DNA of 64,000 nucleotides, taken from Sphingopyxis microcysteis (GTDB taxonomy: Bacteria > Pseudomonadota > Alphaproteobacteria > Sphingomonadales > Sphingomonadaceae). The translations under genes were made by a program, and so were the position numbers. Location of the stretch: contig NZ_JAANYY010000005.1 in NCBI RefSeq assembly GCF_012274265.1, positions 1 to 64,000 of the forward strand, in the 5' to 3' direction. The notes beneath the pieces are model-generated. The model had not been told where the DNA came from. It was given only the letters and a program-made list of their open reading frames with translations, and did no database searches. Numbering within the stretch: the stretch's first letter is position 1; the number at the start of each line of letters is the position of its first letter. Of this stretch, positions 63,898 through 64,000 are shown in pieces.

Positions 63898-64000
63898 GTG
63901 ACCAGCCTGCCAGCGAGCATGACCGCGATCGCCATCAGCGCGCCCGGCGGACCCGAGGTTCTGGTCCCCGAGCAGCGCCCGGTGCCGCAGCCGGGGCCGG
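63898..64000 (+). CDS. NAD(P)H-quinone oxidoreductase, N-terminus
   Basis: Runs off the right edge. GTG at 63898 (GGGGA nine bases before) or ATG at 63919. The start MTAIAISAPGGPEVLVPEQR fits zinc-free MDR-family quinone oxidoreductases of the PIG3/QorA type. Only 34 codons visible. Confidence 0.75.
   Translation, partial: MTSLPASMTAIAISAPGGPEVLVPEQRPVPQPGP

Overview
The window is a high-GC chromosomal segment of an alphaproteobacterium of the order Sphingomonadales, most like Sphingopyxis or a close relative. This is a family-level judgement from gene content and order: DUF2093 and DUF1192 proteins, a DivL-tsaE-amgK-murU-addB-addA-trxA run, TonB-dependent receptor plus TPR-sulfotransferase, EgtB/EgtD, and the dispersed 'GTCATCCCGGCGAAGGCCGG' palindromes. 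No rRNA, tRNA or CRISPR array was found. Most of the sequence is ordinary core genome with tightly packed, often ATGA-overlapping operons.

Layout. 1-124: broken end of an IS5-type insertion sequence. 424-3082 (minus): xseA, DUF2093, M23 peptidase. 3081-5812 (plus): purD, a membrane-anchored H3TH protein and a small HTH-like gene ending in a dispersed repeat. 5867-12277: CorC/HlyC-type protein, an OmpA lipoprotein, and a six-gene minus-strand run (VUT transporter, argB, yggT, folD, lipoprotein, marC). 12393-14788: nucleoside transporter, then a crystallin-like and a lysozyme-inhibitor-like envelope protein. 14929-21906 (minus): epoxide hydrolase, exported protein, hydroxyacyl-CoA dehydrogenase, the ergothioneine pair egtB-egtD, and a gluQRS/HIG1/cobalamin adenosyltransferase operon that ends in a previously easy-to-miss 38-residue membrane protein. 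22077-25414: HNH nuclease, YbaY-like lipoprotein, small TPR protein, ahcY. 25478-31036 (minus): TonB-dependent receptor followed by two sulfotransferases. 31366-42822 (plus): a long run of DivL (tyrosine in place of the phospho-histidine), TsaE, AmgK, MurU, AddB, AddA and thioredoxin, linking cell-cycle signalling, tRNA modification, peptidoglycan recycling and double-strand break repair.

42970-49972: a PQQ quinohaemoprotein dehydrogenase, then the most unusual gene of the window, a single 870-residue TIR / degenerate STAND-like NTPase / TPR protein (45187-47799, minus), which has the architecture of NAD-depleting anti-phage or stress-sensing proteins and sits alone between core genes; then glnB-glnA. 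49982-57419: HTH regulator plus membrane protein with paired palindromic operators, lipoprotein, PQQ-type sugar dehydrogenase, M20 peptidase, aldehyde dehydrogenase, argJ. 57474-64000: map, clpA, a repeat-rich 645-base stretch, a HerA/DUF87-type ATPase, DUF1192 protein and the start of a quinone oxidoreductase.

Intergenic spaces carry several families of large inverted repeats and intrinsic terminators. Starts were chosen by ribosome-binding site, overlap with neighbours and family length; many are shorter than the longest possible frame.
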